From NCBI RefSeq assembly GCF_009604405.1, contig NZ_WEGK01000003.1, forward strand, positions 124,001 through 188,000: a DNA stretch of 64,000 nucleotides, in the 5' to 3' direction. The notes beneath the pieces were generated by a model. That model saw nothing but the letters and a program-made list of their open reading frames with translations, was not told where the DNA came from and made no database searches. Of this stretch, positions 9,508-16,663 are shown piece by piece (within the stretch, counting starts at the first letter, position 1; every line of letters begins with the position of its first letter). Origin of the DNA: Nocardia macrotermitis. GTDB lineage: Bacteria > Actinomycetota > Actinomycetes > Mycobacteriales > Mycobacteriaceae. Position numbers and translations under genes: made by a program.

Positions 9508-9769
9508 ATTGGTGGAGTGCACGACCTGGCGTGCCTGGGTCTGGTCTGGAAATTCGGCGGACAGGGACAGCTGTGCGGACACGACCAGTGGGCTTACAGG
9601 GTCTGCCAACTCCCGGGAAAGGAACGCTTCGACATCCTCGCCCGCGCCTGATGACCGGTAGTCCTCCGGTGATCAGCGTGGCGTCGAAGGCGGCGGCCGG
9701 TTCGAGACCGGTCATCGTGGCGACATCGGCCGGGTCGAGCGGCCGTCCATACGAGGTCAATGCCTGCAT
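9508..9769 (-). pseudogene. fragment of a DUF234-type AAA ATPase gene (middle part)
   Basis: Reading leftward from 9769 the translation gives MQALTSYGRPLDPADVATM and GLEPAAAFDATLITGGLPVI. After a frameshift near 9640 it continues as EDVEAFLSRELADPVSPLVV, then SAQLSLSAEFPDQTQARQVV. From memory of the family, these are the middle portions of actinobacterial ATP-binding proteins with a C-terminal DUF234 domain. The Walker A end and the C-terminal domain are missing, and about a dozen residues are deleted after YGRPL. Other pieces of the same kind of gene lie at 12817-12877 and 19558-19790. A decayed remnant, not a working gene. Confidence 0.55.
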
Positions 9770-9832
9770 CCCCTACTGGAAGAATCTGGGTTGAATGGTG
9801 TAGGTGCTGGTCAGATGGTTTGTATGCCTGTT

Positions 9833-9847
9833 GTGATCGGTGAGCCG
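9833..9847 (+). repeat. 15-bp direct repeat, left of hipBA cassette
   Basis: GTGATCGGTGAGCCG, identical to 11763-11777. The last nine bases (GGTGAGCCG) equal the rlmN breakpoint at 8807-8815. Here the rlmN similarity stops after the repeat, as expected for a hybrid attachment site on the cargo side. Confidence 0.6.
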
Positions 9848-10037
9848 CGCGCGATGAAGCGGCGAGTGACTCGTCGCAATTCTGGGGTGCTATCGTCGTC
9901 ATTCTGATGATAAGGCTGGAATTTATGCTGTAGGCCACTTTGGTGGCGCTTATAGTTGCTATCGCAGTGATAGTTCGGCCGGATCGTTGCCGGGGCGAAC
10001 AGGGTTCGAAGCCACATGTATGCGCATAGGAGCACAG
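9848..10037. promoter_or_regulatory. leader of the hipB/hipA operon with CTATC/GATAG sites
   Basis: Relatively AT-rich spacer. An inverted repeat CTATC-N5-GATAG lies at 9959-9973, and a second related pair (CTATC at 9890-9894, GATAAG at 9909-9914) lies 65 bp upstream. HipB-family antitoxins bind TATCC/GGATA-type inverted repeats in their own promoter, so these are candidate operators. A similar GCTATCG...GATAAGGCTG block recurs at 11697-11727, after the operon. Confidence 0.45.
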
Positions 10038-10343
10038 TTGACGCGACCCCAGCCTCGTAGGCGGACCCGGGCGGATATCGGGCCGCTAACCGCATTTGCA
10101 GAGTTCGTAGCAGAACGTCGCCACGTTCTCGGGTTGACGCAACTCGATCTTGCGGATCTCGCTGACGTCGGCGTGTCGACGGTGCGCAATGTCGAGGCCG
10201 GCCGGGCCTCGCCGACGCTCGAAGTCACCCTTCGTGTGCTGAATGCGCTCGGCTCGACCCTGGTGGGAATGCCTCAGGGGTCGGCAGATCGACTTCCGCG
10301 CGATGCTGTCGATCTTGGTAAGGAGAGGAACGCGCGGCGATGA
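10038..10343 (+). CDS. HipB-like helix-turn-helix antitoxin/repressor
   Basis: XRE-family DNA-binding protein of about 101 residues. The HTH core reads AEFVAERRHVLGLTQLDLAD, then LADVGVSTVRNVEAGRASPT, typical of HipB partners that neutralise a HipA kinase and repress the operon. The TTG at 10038 is preferred because AGGAG lies at 10028-10032 with a 5-nt spacer; ATG 10020 is possible but has no ribosome-binding site. The last codons overlap the next gene by ATGA (10340-10343), so the two are translationally coupled. The basic N-terminus (RPQPRRRTRAD) may help DNA binding. Part of the cargo between rlmN copies 1 and 2. Confidence 0.8.
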   Translation: MTRPQPRRRTRADIGPLTAFAEFVAERRHVLGLTQLDLADLADVGVSTVRNVEAGRASPTLEVTLRVLNALGSTLVGMPQGSADRLPRDAVDLGKERNARR

Positions 10344-11596
10344 CCGATTATCCGGATTCCGGCGTTCTCCGGTCGATCAACGAAGCTGACGTCTATAAGG
10401 CCGGAGTGCTCGCCGGCCATCTGCGACGGTCGGGCGATGTGGTGGGGTTCTCCTACACCGACTCATATCTTGCCGAACCCGTGGCGCCGCCGGTCGCGTT
10501 CACTCTGCCCAAGAGCAATGGGACGTACCGAGCCACCGGGGGTTCTGTTCCGCCTTTCTTCGCCGGGCTGCTGCCTGAAGGATTGCGCCTCAGTGCAATG
10601 ACGACCGCCGTGCGAACCAGTGAAGACGATCATCTCAGCCTGTTGCTGGCGGTCGGCAGGGATGCGATAGGCGATGTCCAAGTGGTCCCCGGCGGATATC
10701 GCCCGCTGGATCCGGTGCCCGTTTTCGATGGTGCGGACACCTCCGACGCGGATTTCGGTTCCCTGTTCGCGCAGGTCACGGCTACGAACGCTGACGAATT
10801 CGACCGCACTGGACTTCCAGGTGTGCAGGTCAAGGTATCCGCACAGATGATCTCGACTCCGTTGTCGACCACGCGCGGGCCGGCGATCCTGAAGCTCAAC
10901 CCGCCGGATCACCCGTTTCTGGTGGAGAACGAGAACTTCTTCCTCGACATGGCAGCAGCATGCGGCATCCAAGTTCCGCAGCACCGCATTGCAACCGATG
11001 GCCGAGGGCGAACCGCGCTGTTCGTCGACCGTTTCGATCGAGTGGTCGAACGCAGTGGTGTACGCAAGCTGGCGCAGGAAGATGCTTGTCAGGTCGGCGG
11101 TCGGTATCCGGCGGCAAAATACCGAATCACCTTGCAGGAAGCGATGAGATCGCTTGCCGAAGCGGTCAGCGCTGGTGGCGGATCGTATCCGTTGGCAATC
11201 GTCCGGATGTTGGAGATCGCGGCGTTCAGTTACCTGATCGGCAACGGCGACCTGCACGGAAAGAACCTCTCCATCAGGCAGAACCCGACCGGACTCTGGG
11301 AAGTCACGCCGGCCTACGACCTCCTGACAACTCAGCCCTACCTGTCCTGGAACGATCCCATGGCACTACGGCTCTATGGCCGAGACGGAAAGTTGATCTA
11401 TCGCTGGTGGATCGAAGCTGCCCGTCACCTGGGGGTGTCCGAACGTGCGATCAAGCGCAGCCTGGTACGTATCGTTGATTCGTCCGAGCCATGGATCGAC
11501 CGCGTCTCGGATATCGGCTTCGACGAGAAAACTACGCGTCGGTTGAGCCGGATGATCGGTCAGCGACGCGAGGAACTTCGTCGGCCGTCGGTGTGA
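10340..11596 (+). CDS. HipA-family serine/threonine kinase toxin
   Basis: 418-residue HipA-like kinase. HipA toxins phosphorylate translation factors such as glutamyl-tRNA synthetase and cause growth arrest. The N-terminal lobe includes the couple_hipA-type region (DVYKAGVLAGHLRRSGDVVG, PFFAGLLPEGLRL). The P-loop-like segment is LPGVQVKVS, followed by LKLNPPDHP, the ALFVDRFDRV block, the catalytic loop IGNGDLHGKNLSI and the metal-binding segment TPAYDLLTT. All kinase landmarks look intact. It overlaps the antitoxin gene by 4 bp. The target is unknown, and base composition is a little lower in GC than the core genes. Confidence 0.85.
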   Translation: MTDYPDSGVLRSINEADVYKAGVLAGHLRRSGDVVGFSYTDSYLAEPVAPPVAFTLPKSNGTYRATGGSVPPFFAGLLPEGLRLSAMTTAVRTSEDDHLSLLLAVGRDAIGDVQVVPGGYRPLDPVPVFDGADTSDADFGSLFAQVTATNADEFDRTGLPGVQVKVSAQMISTPLSTTRGPAILKLNPPDHPFLVENENFFLDMAAACGIQVPQHRIATDGRGRTALFVDRFDRVVERSGVRKLAQEDACQVGGRYPAAKYRITLQEAMRSLAEAVSAGGGSYPLAIVRMLEIAAFSYLIGNGDLHGKNLSIRQNPTGLWEVTPAYDLLTTQPYLSWNDPMALRLYGRDGKLIYRWWIEAARHLGVSERAIKRSLVRIVDSSEPWIDRVSDIGFDEKTTRRLSRMIGQRREELRRPSV

Positions 11597-11696
11597 GGCG
11601 GGGCCCTGATGCTGACACTCATCGACTCGAACCTGTTATCGCTACTATTCTGACGATTAGTCGGATTTATGTGATGCGTACAACACAATCGGATGC

Positions 11697-11727
11697 TATC
11701 GCTCCCAGGGGAACGATAAGGCTGTCG
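11697..11727. repeat. copy of the hipB upstream element after hipA
   Basis: GCTATCG...ACGATAAGGCTG resembles 9889-9919 (GCTATCG...TGATAAGGCTG). The cassette therefore has a similar block near each end, next to the 15-bp repeats. It could be an operator copy, a recombinase binding arm or simply duplicated flank. Confidence 0.35.
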
Positions 11728-11762
11728 AGGTCTGTGGGGGTGAGGAGGCTTGTCCAGCGGTC

Positions 11763-11777
11763 GTGATCGGTGAGCCG
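11763..11777 (+). repeat. 15-bp direct repeat, right of hipBA cassette
   Basis: GTGATCGGTGAGCCG, identical to 9833-9847. Its last nine bases start the second rlmN 3' copy, which continues TTGGCGAACTAC as in rlmN. Confidence 0.6.
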
Positions 11778-12263
11778 TTGGCGAACTACAAGCGTGTGGT
11801 GAATGCGGTGCGTCGTATCACTTCTGCGTCTCCGGATGGTTTGGGTATTTCGCAGCGCAGTGTGGTGGTGTCGACGGTTGGTCTGGCTCCGGCGATCCGC
11901 AAGCTTGCTGATGAGGGTTTGTCGGTGACTTTGGCTGTGTCGTTGCATACTCCGGATGATGAGTTGCGGGATACGTTGGTGCCGGTGAACAATCGTTGGT
12001 CGGTGTCCGAAGTTCTTGATGCGGCAAGGTATTACGCGGATAGGTCGGGTCGTCGGGTGTCGGTCGAGTATGCGTTGATTCGTGATGTGAACGATCAGCC
12101 GTGGCGTGCGGATCTGCCGGGTTCGGAGTGGGATGCGTCGCCGAAACCTGTTGAGCGGGAGTTTGTTCGGCGGGTGGAGGCGCAGGGGGTGGCGTGTACG
12201 GTGCGGGATACGCGGGGGCAGGAGATCGCTGCGGCGTGTGGACAGCTCGCCGCTGAGGGGTAG
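11769..12263 (+). pseudogene. second copy of the rlmN 3' half, internally deleted
   Basis: Starts at the GEPLANYKR motif and runs to a stop codon at the same place as rlmN. It is almost identical to 8807-9370, apart from a few substitutions near the end. A 69-bp in-frame deletion removes 23 residues (the [18 protein letters not shown] region), apparently between the short repeats GGGTTCG. It lacks the N-terminal half with the radical-SAM cysteines and so cannot be an enzyme. An open frame of 166 codons remains from a GTG at 11763, but there is no reason to think it is expressed. Confidence 0.85.
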
Positions 12264-12376
12264 TGGCTGTCTGATCGCGGGGTGGGTCGGCAGTTCGGAA
12301 AGTTTGTCGGTGGGTCTGGTTACGCTGGCAGCCGACACCGATCAGACGGTGTCTATCGGACAAGGGAGGGTTCATC

Positions 12377-12781
12377 ATGGCTGCCGAAAGTCCCACTGCC
12401 CTGCGTGATCGAGTGCTCCGGGTGCGGGAACTGCTCAGAACAGCAAAGGATTTCATCGTTCCGTGGGATTACTTCCACGACGAGTTGGCGCCGAAGGCGG
12501 ATTTCATGAGCGCCGGTGAGTCCGGCGTGAGCCCGCTGATCGACGCGGCGATCGAGCGCATCGCGGACAGCCGAGGGTGGAGTCGGCCACAAGGGCAGCA
12601 GCCGACCACACACATTCCGGAGTTCGAGTTCTGGCACGGGCCTCGGTTTCTCGGGGCGCGCAACGGCATCTTCTTCTATGACGAGCGCACCTGTCAGGGC
12701 CTGCTGGGAGTGATGACCAACTTCACCGGGCCGGTCGATCTCTTCCGCTTCACGACGATCGCGCTACCGGCGGACAGTTAG
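12377..12781 (+). CDS. hypothetical protein in rlmN island
   Basis: 134-residue protein I do not recognise. ATG 12377 is well supported by GGGAGGG at 12364-12370. The sequence begins MAAESPTALRDRVLRVRELL and is soluble, without signal or membrane segment. Notable are an aromatic block IPEFEFWHGPRFLGARNGIF and the ending LFRFTTIALPADS. It lies alone between the second rlmN remnant and the third, so it is cargo of the island. No toxin, antitoxin or nuclease motif could be seen. Function unknown. Confidence 0.65.
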   Translation: MAAESPTALRDRVLRVRELLRTAKDFIVPWDYFHDELAPKADFMSAGESGVSPLIDAAIERIADSRGWSRPQGQQPTTHIPEFEFWHGPRFLGARNGIFFYDERTCQGLLGVMTNFTGPVDLFRFTTIALPADS

Positions 12782-12816
12782 TCGCCGCGTCCACGAAGAT
12801 TGCCGCGCAGCTCGAG

Positions 12817-12877
12817 TCACGCGCTTGGACATCCGTGGCTGCGCGGCAACCACCCTTCGAGTAGGTCCGTGGGGTGA
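12817..12877 (-). pseudogene. tiny C-terminal remnant of a DUF234-type ATPase gene
   Basis: Leftward reading with one base missing gives TP-DLLEGWLPR and then a stop. This parallels TPADLLEAWQPRA at the end of the larger remnant at 19558-19790; the two share TCGAGTAGGTCCG on the plus strand. It directly abuts the third rlmN copy, so the rest of that ATPase gene was cut off there. Confidence 0.4.
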
Positions 12878-12881
12878 TCTG

Positions 12882-13057
12882 AATGGGCGAGCCACTCGCG
12901 AACTACAAGCGTGTGGTGAATGCGGTGCGGCGCATCACTTCTCCGTCTCCGGACGGTTCGGGTATCTCGCAGCGCAACGTGGTGGTGTCCACGGTCGGCC
13001 TTGCGCCGGTGACGAGTTCGGTCTGTACAGGGTGATCAACCGCTGGTCCGTGTCGTT
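12882..13057 (+). pseudogene. third, decayed copy of the rlmN 3' half
   Basis: ATGGGCGAGCCACTCGCGAACTAC begins at the same motif as the other copies. It follows rlmN to CTTGCGCCGG, loses a block, and resumes for DDE and the NRWSVS region. Unlike copies 1 and 2 it keeps GC-rich third positions (CGGCGCATC, GTGTCCACGGTCGGC), like the 5' half of the working rlmN. It may therefore be the original chromosomal gene end, pushed 4 kb away. The stop codon of the leftward kinase gene (13036-13038) lies inside it. Confidence 0.65.
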
Positions 13058-14871
13058 TGTTGTGGTGAGGGTAGCTGCTGCCGCGGCGACGGGTAGTGGT
13101 GAACGATGACCACGCCGAGGATCAGGGCCGCGATCAACAGCAGCAGCCACACGATGTCGCGGGCGCTTCTGCTTGGTCGCAGTGACGTCGGTGGTGGCGG
13201 TGGTATGTATTCGCGCGGCGGCGGTCGTTGCGGAGACGGCGGAGTATCGCCGGTCTTCGGCGGACGTAACTGTTCCTGACGGTACTGCGGTGGGACCGGG
13301 GGTGGCCGATTGTCCGTTGGTGTCGTGCTGCTCGGTGGTGTGGGCGGGGGCACCGGCGTCGGTTGCTGCGGTGTGGTCCGGGGTTTGTATCTGTGGCTCA
13401 AGTCCGCGTGTAGTTGCGCGTTGGACCACGGATCCTGCGGTGATCGACTCTGTTGTGATGGTGTCGGTGTCGGCGGCAGAGGTGCTCTCGGCGGCGGTTG
13501 CGATTCGGGTTCTTCCAGCACGTCTTCCGTACCAGCCGCCTGGCGGTGATTCGCCTTGTTGCTGAGGTCCTCGTACTGGTTCTTGTCGAGGATCTGTAGG
13601 AAGCCGGCGTGGTCGAGCTCGATCTGGGGAGTCAGTTCGTCGGAGTGTTTGCTCTCGTACAGCCAGATCGTCCCCGTGACAGCGACTTTCGTGCCTTCCA
13701 ACGAGAGCAGCTTGTCGGACCGCGCCTTTCGGCCGTACTTGTCGAAGAGGTCCTTCGCGACCTCGCCGAAGCCGACGATAGCGAATTCCGCGTTCTGGTA
13801 GACCCCCAGGTTGATCAGAGCGACGCCTTCGAAGGGAACCTTCGTTCCTGCCACTGTGCCGAATACAGTGACTGTCTCGCCTTCGAGCTGTCGCAACAGG
13901 TCGGTGGTCCCGGTTTGCGCGTGCACCACCAAACCCGTTGCGACAGTGCGTGCTCGGGTGCTGCGTGCGGTCGTCGTACCCGCCAGCGCGGTGATGGTCT
14001 GGGAGTAGCCTGCCCGGCAGGCGTGCTGGAAACGCTCGACGTGTTTGGTCAGCTCACCGAGCCGCAGCAACTCGCCGAATATCGGTGCACTGTCCGGATC
14101 GGTGAAATCGGTTGCCTGAAACAGGATGTTCTCGCCGGTCTTGCCGTATGTTTCCCACAACTCCGGCCGACGGGCGAGTGCGGCCAGCGACATGCGGATG
14201 CCGTAGGCGGAAAAGTTGTCGAGTTCGGCATCGTAGTGTTGGCCGCGATCGGGATGTTGGTAATTGCGGTGTCCCTGCTCGATGGCGCCCAGGTGCGCTA
14301 GTTCGGGAAGGTACATGCCGTCGTAGTCGATCAGCCAGATCCTGTGGTCCGGCCGCACCAGGATGTTGCCGTGCTGGAGATCGCCGTGCGCCGCGCCGTG
14401 CGATTGCAATTGCTGTTCGGCCTCGCGGATCGCGTTGCAGACCTGGTTGATCGGGTCCGGATTCGGTTCCGCAGCCCACCGTTGCAACCATGTCCCCAAG
14501 GGCACACCCTCGGCCCAACGCATCCGAACCGTCGGAAACGGCTCGCCGTTCACCCTGATTCCGTCGTCCTGATATCGGACCGGGACCATGAAATCGAGTT
14601 CGGGATGCCTATCTATGAACTGTCCGATGGCGTGATATCGGTCGGGCAGGCGCCGGTTCTGGTTGTCGTTCTTGTGGAAACAACGCACCGCCCAACGCCC
14701 GGAGGCGCTGGTGATATCGAAAGTGACGGCGAATCCGCCGGAGGCGGCGACCGGCAGACGTAGCGCATTCGTCCGAGCCTGTCCGTCTCGCAGTGTCGCG
14801 TCGTTGCCGAAGGCGTGCTGTGGATTCTGTACGGCCAGTTGATATTCGCGTGGCGACGGTAGCCTGGTCAC
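13036..14871 (-). CDS. TerY-P triad protein kinase (Ser/Thr kinase-like, OB-like and Pro-rich parts, C-terminal TM)
   Basis: 611-residue kinase-like protein. The catalytic loop is HGAAHGDLQHGN (about residues 159-169) and the metal site WLIDYDGMY (182-185 for DYDG). An N-lobe is visible around GRWAVRCFHKND. After the kinase domain comes a beta-rich, OB-fold-like region (ETVTVFGTVAGTKVPFEG, TKVAVTGTIWLY), a long proline-rich linker and one transmembrane helix near the end (DIVWLLLLIAALILGVVIV). The GTG start at 14871 overlaps the TGA of the upstream phosphatase gene. This is the kinase member of the TerY-phosphorylation triad (VWA + PP2C + kinase) described by Aravind's group as a predicted stress/conflict module. 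Confidence 0.8.
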   Translation of the reverse strand: MTRLPSPREYQLAVQNPQHAFGNDATLRDGQARTNALRLPVAASGGFAVTFDITSASGRWAVRCFHKNDNQNRRLPDRYHAIGQFIDRHPELDFMVPVRYQDDGIRVNGEPFPTVRMRWAEGVPLGTWLQRWAAEPNPDPINQVCNAIREAEQQLQSHGAAHGDLQHGNILVRPDHRIWLIDYDGMYLPELAHLGAIEQGHRNYQHPDRGQHYDAELDNFSAYGIRMSLAALARRPELWETYGKTGENILFQATDFTDPDSAPIFGELLRLGELTKHVERFQHACRAGYSQTITALAGTTTARSTRARTVATGLVVHAQTGTTDLLRQLEGETVTVFGTVAGTKVPFEGVALINLGVYQNAEFAIVGFGEVAKDLFDKYGRKARSDKLLSLEGTKVAVTGTIWLYESKHSDELTPQIELDHAGFLQILDKNQYEDLSNKANHRQAAGTEDVLEEPESQPPPRAPLPPTPTPSQQSRSPQDPWSNAQLHADLSHRYKPRTTPQQPTPVPPPTPPSSTTPTDNRPPPVPPQYRQEQLRPPKTGDTPPSPQRPPPREYIPPPPPTSLRPSRSARDIVWLLLLIAALILGVVIVHHYPSPRQQLPSPQQTTRTSG

Positions 14872-15569
14872 AGTCGTACCACGCAGATGGTGGTGTCGTC
14901 GTTGTCGAGGCCGTCGTGGGCGCGTGCGTCGACGACCCACCGTGTGAACGATTCCTCCGTGGCGAGGTGCTCCGCCATATCGACCTTCCGGTCCTGCTCA
15001 TGAGCGCGCAGCAGGTACTTCGACAGCGCATCCGTCGCGAGTATCAGCACGTCTCCCCGTTGGTATGGAATTGTGAAGCGCCACAGTGACTTACGGAATA
15101 CGTCGGGATCGTCGAACCTGGATCGGATGGTGCACGGCTTACGGCCGAAGCGCCCGTGACCGTCCACCGGGCCGGCCGCGACCAGCTGCTCGCGTCGAAA
15201 GTGGAACAGGCACGAATCCCCGATGGCTGTGACGTCGTAACAGGCGTGATCGGGAGCCAGGCGTACCCCGAGGAAGGTTGTCGCCCCACCCAAGTTCAGC
15301 TTCTGTTTCGAATGCCACGGTAGTGTCGGTCGGTGCACCTCGTCACGCCACCGGTGACGTAGCCGGGGCAGCTCCGCGGTGTCCCACGGCTCGATGTGCT
15401 CCCGGACATACGCCTCCACCAGGATTTCCGCCCATACCTCGGCGCGCGCCGAGTCGGAGGCGCCGTCGGCGATCGCGAACCGGTCCGTGCTTGCGCCGGC
15501 GCGGTCCTGGTTCACGGTTCTGCCGTCTTTGACCGTTGACCACAGCGTCGCTGTAGCGCTGGAGATCAC
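14868..15569 (-). CDS. PP2C-family phosphatase of the TerY-P triad
   Basis: 233-residue metal-dependent Ser/Thr phosphatase. Visible PP2C landmarks in order are VNQDRAG, FAIADGASDSARAEVWA, GGATTFLGVRL, DVTAIGDSCLFHF, DVLILATDALSKYLL and DNDDTTICVVRL, which give the acidic residues for the two-metal centre. GTG 15569 overlaps the end of the VWA gene (GTGA), and the stop overlaps the kinase start in the same way, so the three proteins are coupled in translation. It probably reverses the action of the kinase on shared targets (inference). Confidence 0.85.
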   Translation of the reverse strand: MISSATATLWSTVKDGRTVNQDRAGASTDRFAIADGASDSARAEVWAEILVEAYVREHIEPWDTAELPRLRHRWRDEVHRPTLPWHSKQKLNLGGATTFLGVRLAPDHACYDVTAIGDSCLFHFRREQLVAAGPVDGHGRFGRKPCTIRSRFDDPDVFRKSLWRFTIPYQRGDVLILATDALSKYLLRAHEQDRKVDMAEHLATEESFTRWVVDARAHDGLDNDDTTICVVRL

Positions 15570-16477
15570 CCGTTCGTGTCGTTCTCGTCATCCGGGTCCA
15601 GGGGTTCGGTGTGTGACGAGTCGCCTGCGGTCAACTCAGCGAGTCCGGTCGGCGTGACCGACCGAGTACCGATGTCGAGGAAGTCGATCACCGTTGTCGC
15701 GTCCGCGTTGTACAGGAATCCTCGTGCCCCGGACTGCACCGGGTATCCCATCGCGGCTGCGGCTTCGAGCATCGCGGGTGGCAGTTCGCTGGACAGCTCG
15801 TACAGCAACGCCGCATTGGGATCAGACAGTGCCGCAGCGGAATTCGGAAGTCTGACCTGCTGGCCCTGCACTCCGGACAGGTGCAGATTGAATATCAGCG
15901 CCGGGCCGTCGTCGGTGGCCAGTTTGCGGATCCGGGCGACGACGTCACGGGGGTCGCCATCGGTGCTCATCCCATCGGTCACGTTGATCACGATCGGCGG
16001 AAAGCTGGATGGATGTGCGGCGCACCAGGATTCCACCACCGGCTCGATCGCAGTGAAGGCTGCCACCATCGGTGTCGCACCGTCGGCGACCGGGTCCACC
16101 CACACCGGCAGGTATTGTTGTTCCGAAATCACCCCGCCCGCACCGTCTGGGACGCGCCGGGTAACGGTGTCCACACGTAACGGGTTCTCGGCAATGTGTC
16201 CGACCGGCACGATCAGGCGGCTCTCGTCGGTGCCGTACAGGGCGCCGCCGACCTTCGCGCCGTACCCGAGCACGCCGACCTCGAAGTAGTCGTGCACCTG
16301 CTCGTCGCCACGGCTGCACAGCAGAACCGCATTGCCCAGGAGGTTGTTCACCGCCAAAGCCAGCGCCTGCGCTTTCGACTGGCCTGTTTCGGCCCAAGGT
16401 TCCGCCATGGAGAACGATCGGTCGATGGCGAGCAGTAGTAGTGCGGGTTGTCTGCGATTGATTTCCGCCGAATACAA
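15566..16477 (-). CDS. TerY-like von Willebrand factor A domain protein
   Basis: VWA-domain protein, about 303 residues. The MIDAS motif is complete: DRSFSMAEPW (DxSxS), the T in GATPMVAAF and the D in VINVTDGMS. The usual TerY N-terminus YSAEINRRQPALLLL is present, which favours the TTG at 16477. That codon has GGGGAGAAGG just upstream at 16484-16493, whereas the GTG at 16540 has no ribosome-binding site. The C-terminus is acidic (DPDDENDTNG). The TerY VWA protein is thought to act as the scaffold or regulator in kinase-phosphatase triads. Confidence 0.8.
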   Translation of the reverse strand: MYSAEINRRQPALLLLAIDRSFSMAEPWAETGQSKAQALALAVNNLLGNAVLLCSRGDEQVHDYFEVGVLGYGAKVGGALYGTDESRLIVPVGHIAENPLRVDTVTRRVPDGAGGVISEQQYLPVWVDPVADGATPMVAAFTAIEPVVESWCAAHPSSFPPIVINVTDGMSTDGDPRDVVARIRKLATDDGPALIFNLHLSGVQGQQVRLPNSAAALSDPNAALLYELSSELPPAMLEAAAAMGYPVQSGARGFLYNADATTVIDFLDIGTRSVTPTGLAELTAGDSSHTEPLDPDDENDTNG

Positions 16478-16663
16478 GTTGAACCTTCTCCCCAGTTGAT
16501 TCGTGCCGGTGCGTGTCGAGTGTTGTTCCCGCTGAGTCACATTCGTGCGGCGACGGTGTGACTCGGCCAGAGTAGCCGAGCTGAAATGGATTTCGTGGAT
16601 CTATCGCCGAGTGTTGTTGCGCGACATTGCAAATGAGCTTTCATATGCCGACTCGGGAGTAGG

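Larger units (their letters stand above)
8807..13057. mobile_element. accretion island in the 3' half of rlmN (no integrase visible)
   Basis: Three tandem segments each begin at the same point of rlmN (GGTGAGCCG or the diverged GGCGAGCCA, encoding GEPLANY). They are 8807-9370 (functional 3' half), 11769-12263 (near-identical, 69-bp internal deletion) and 12882-about 13057 (diverged, deleted). Cargo after the first copy is an ATPase remnant and a hipB/hipA-like pair; after the second, one gene of unknown function; after the third, the TerY-P/helicase set. The layout is what successive site-specific integrations that regenerate the target gene end would leave. No recombinase gene remains in the window, so the mechanism is inference. 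Confidence 0.6.

Noticed and set aside
8483..9769. 428-codon open frame on the minus strand over rlmN
   Set aside because: Most of it is antisense to the confirmed RlmN motifs. Only its first 50 codons are meaningful, as a DUF234 ATPase remnant.
10002..10017. GGGTTCGAAGCC resembling a tRNA T-arm before hipB
   Set aside because: No acceptor, D- or anticodon arm can be drawn around it, so it is neither a tRNA nor a clear tRNA-type attachment site.
12935..13429. 164-codon minus-strand frame over the kinase tail and rlmN copy 3
   Set aside because: T/P/R-rich shadow of the kinase's proline-rich region in another frame.
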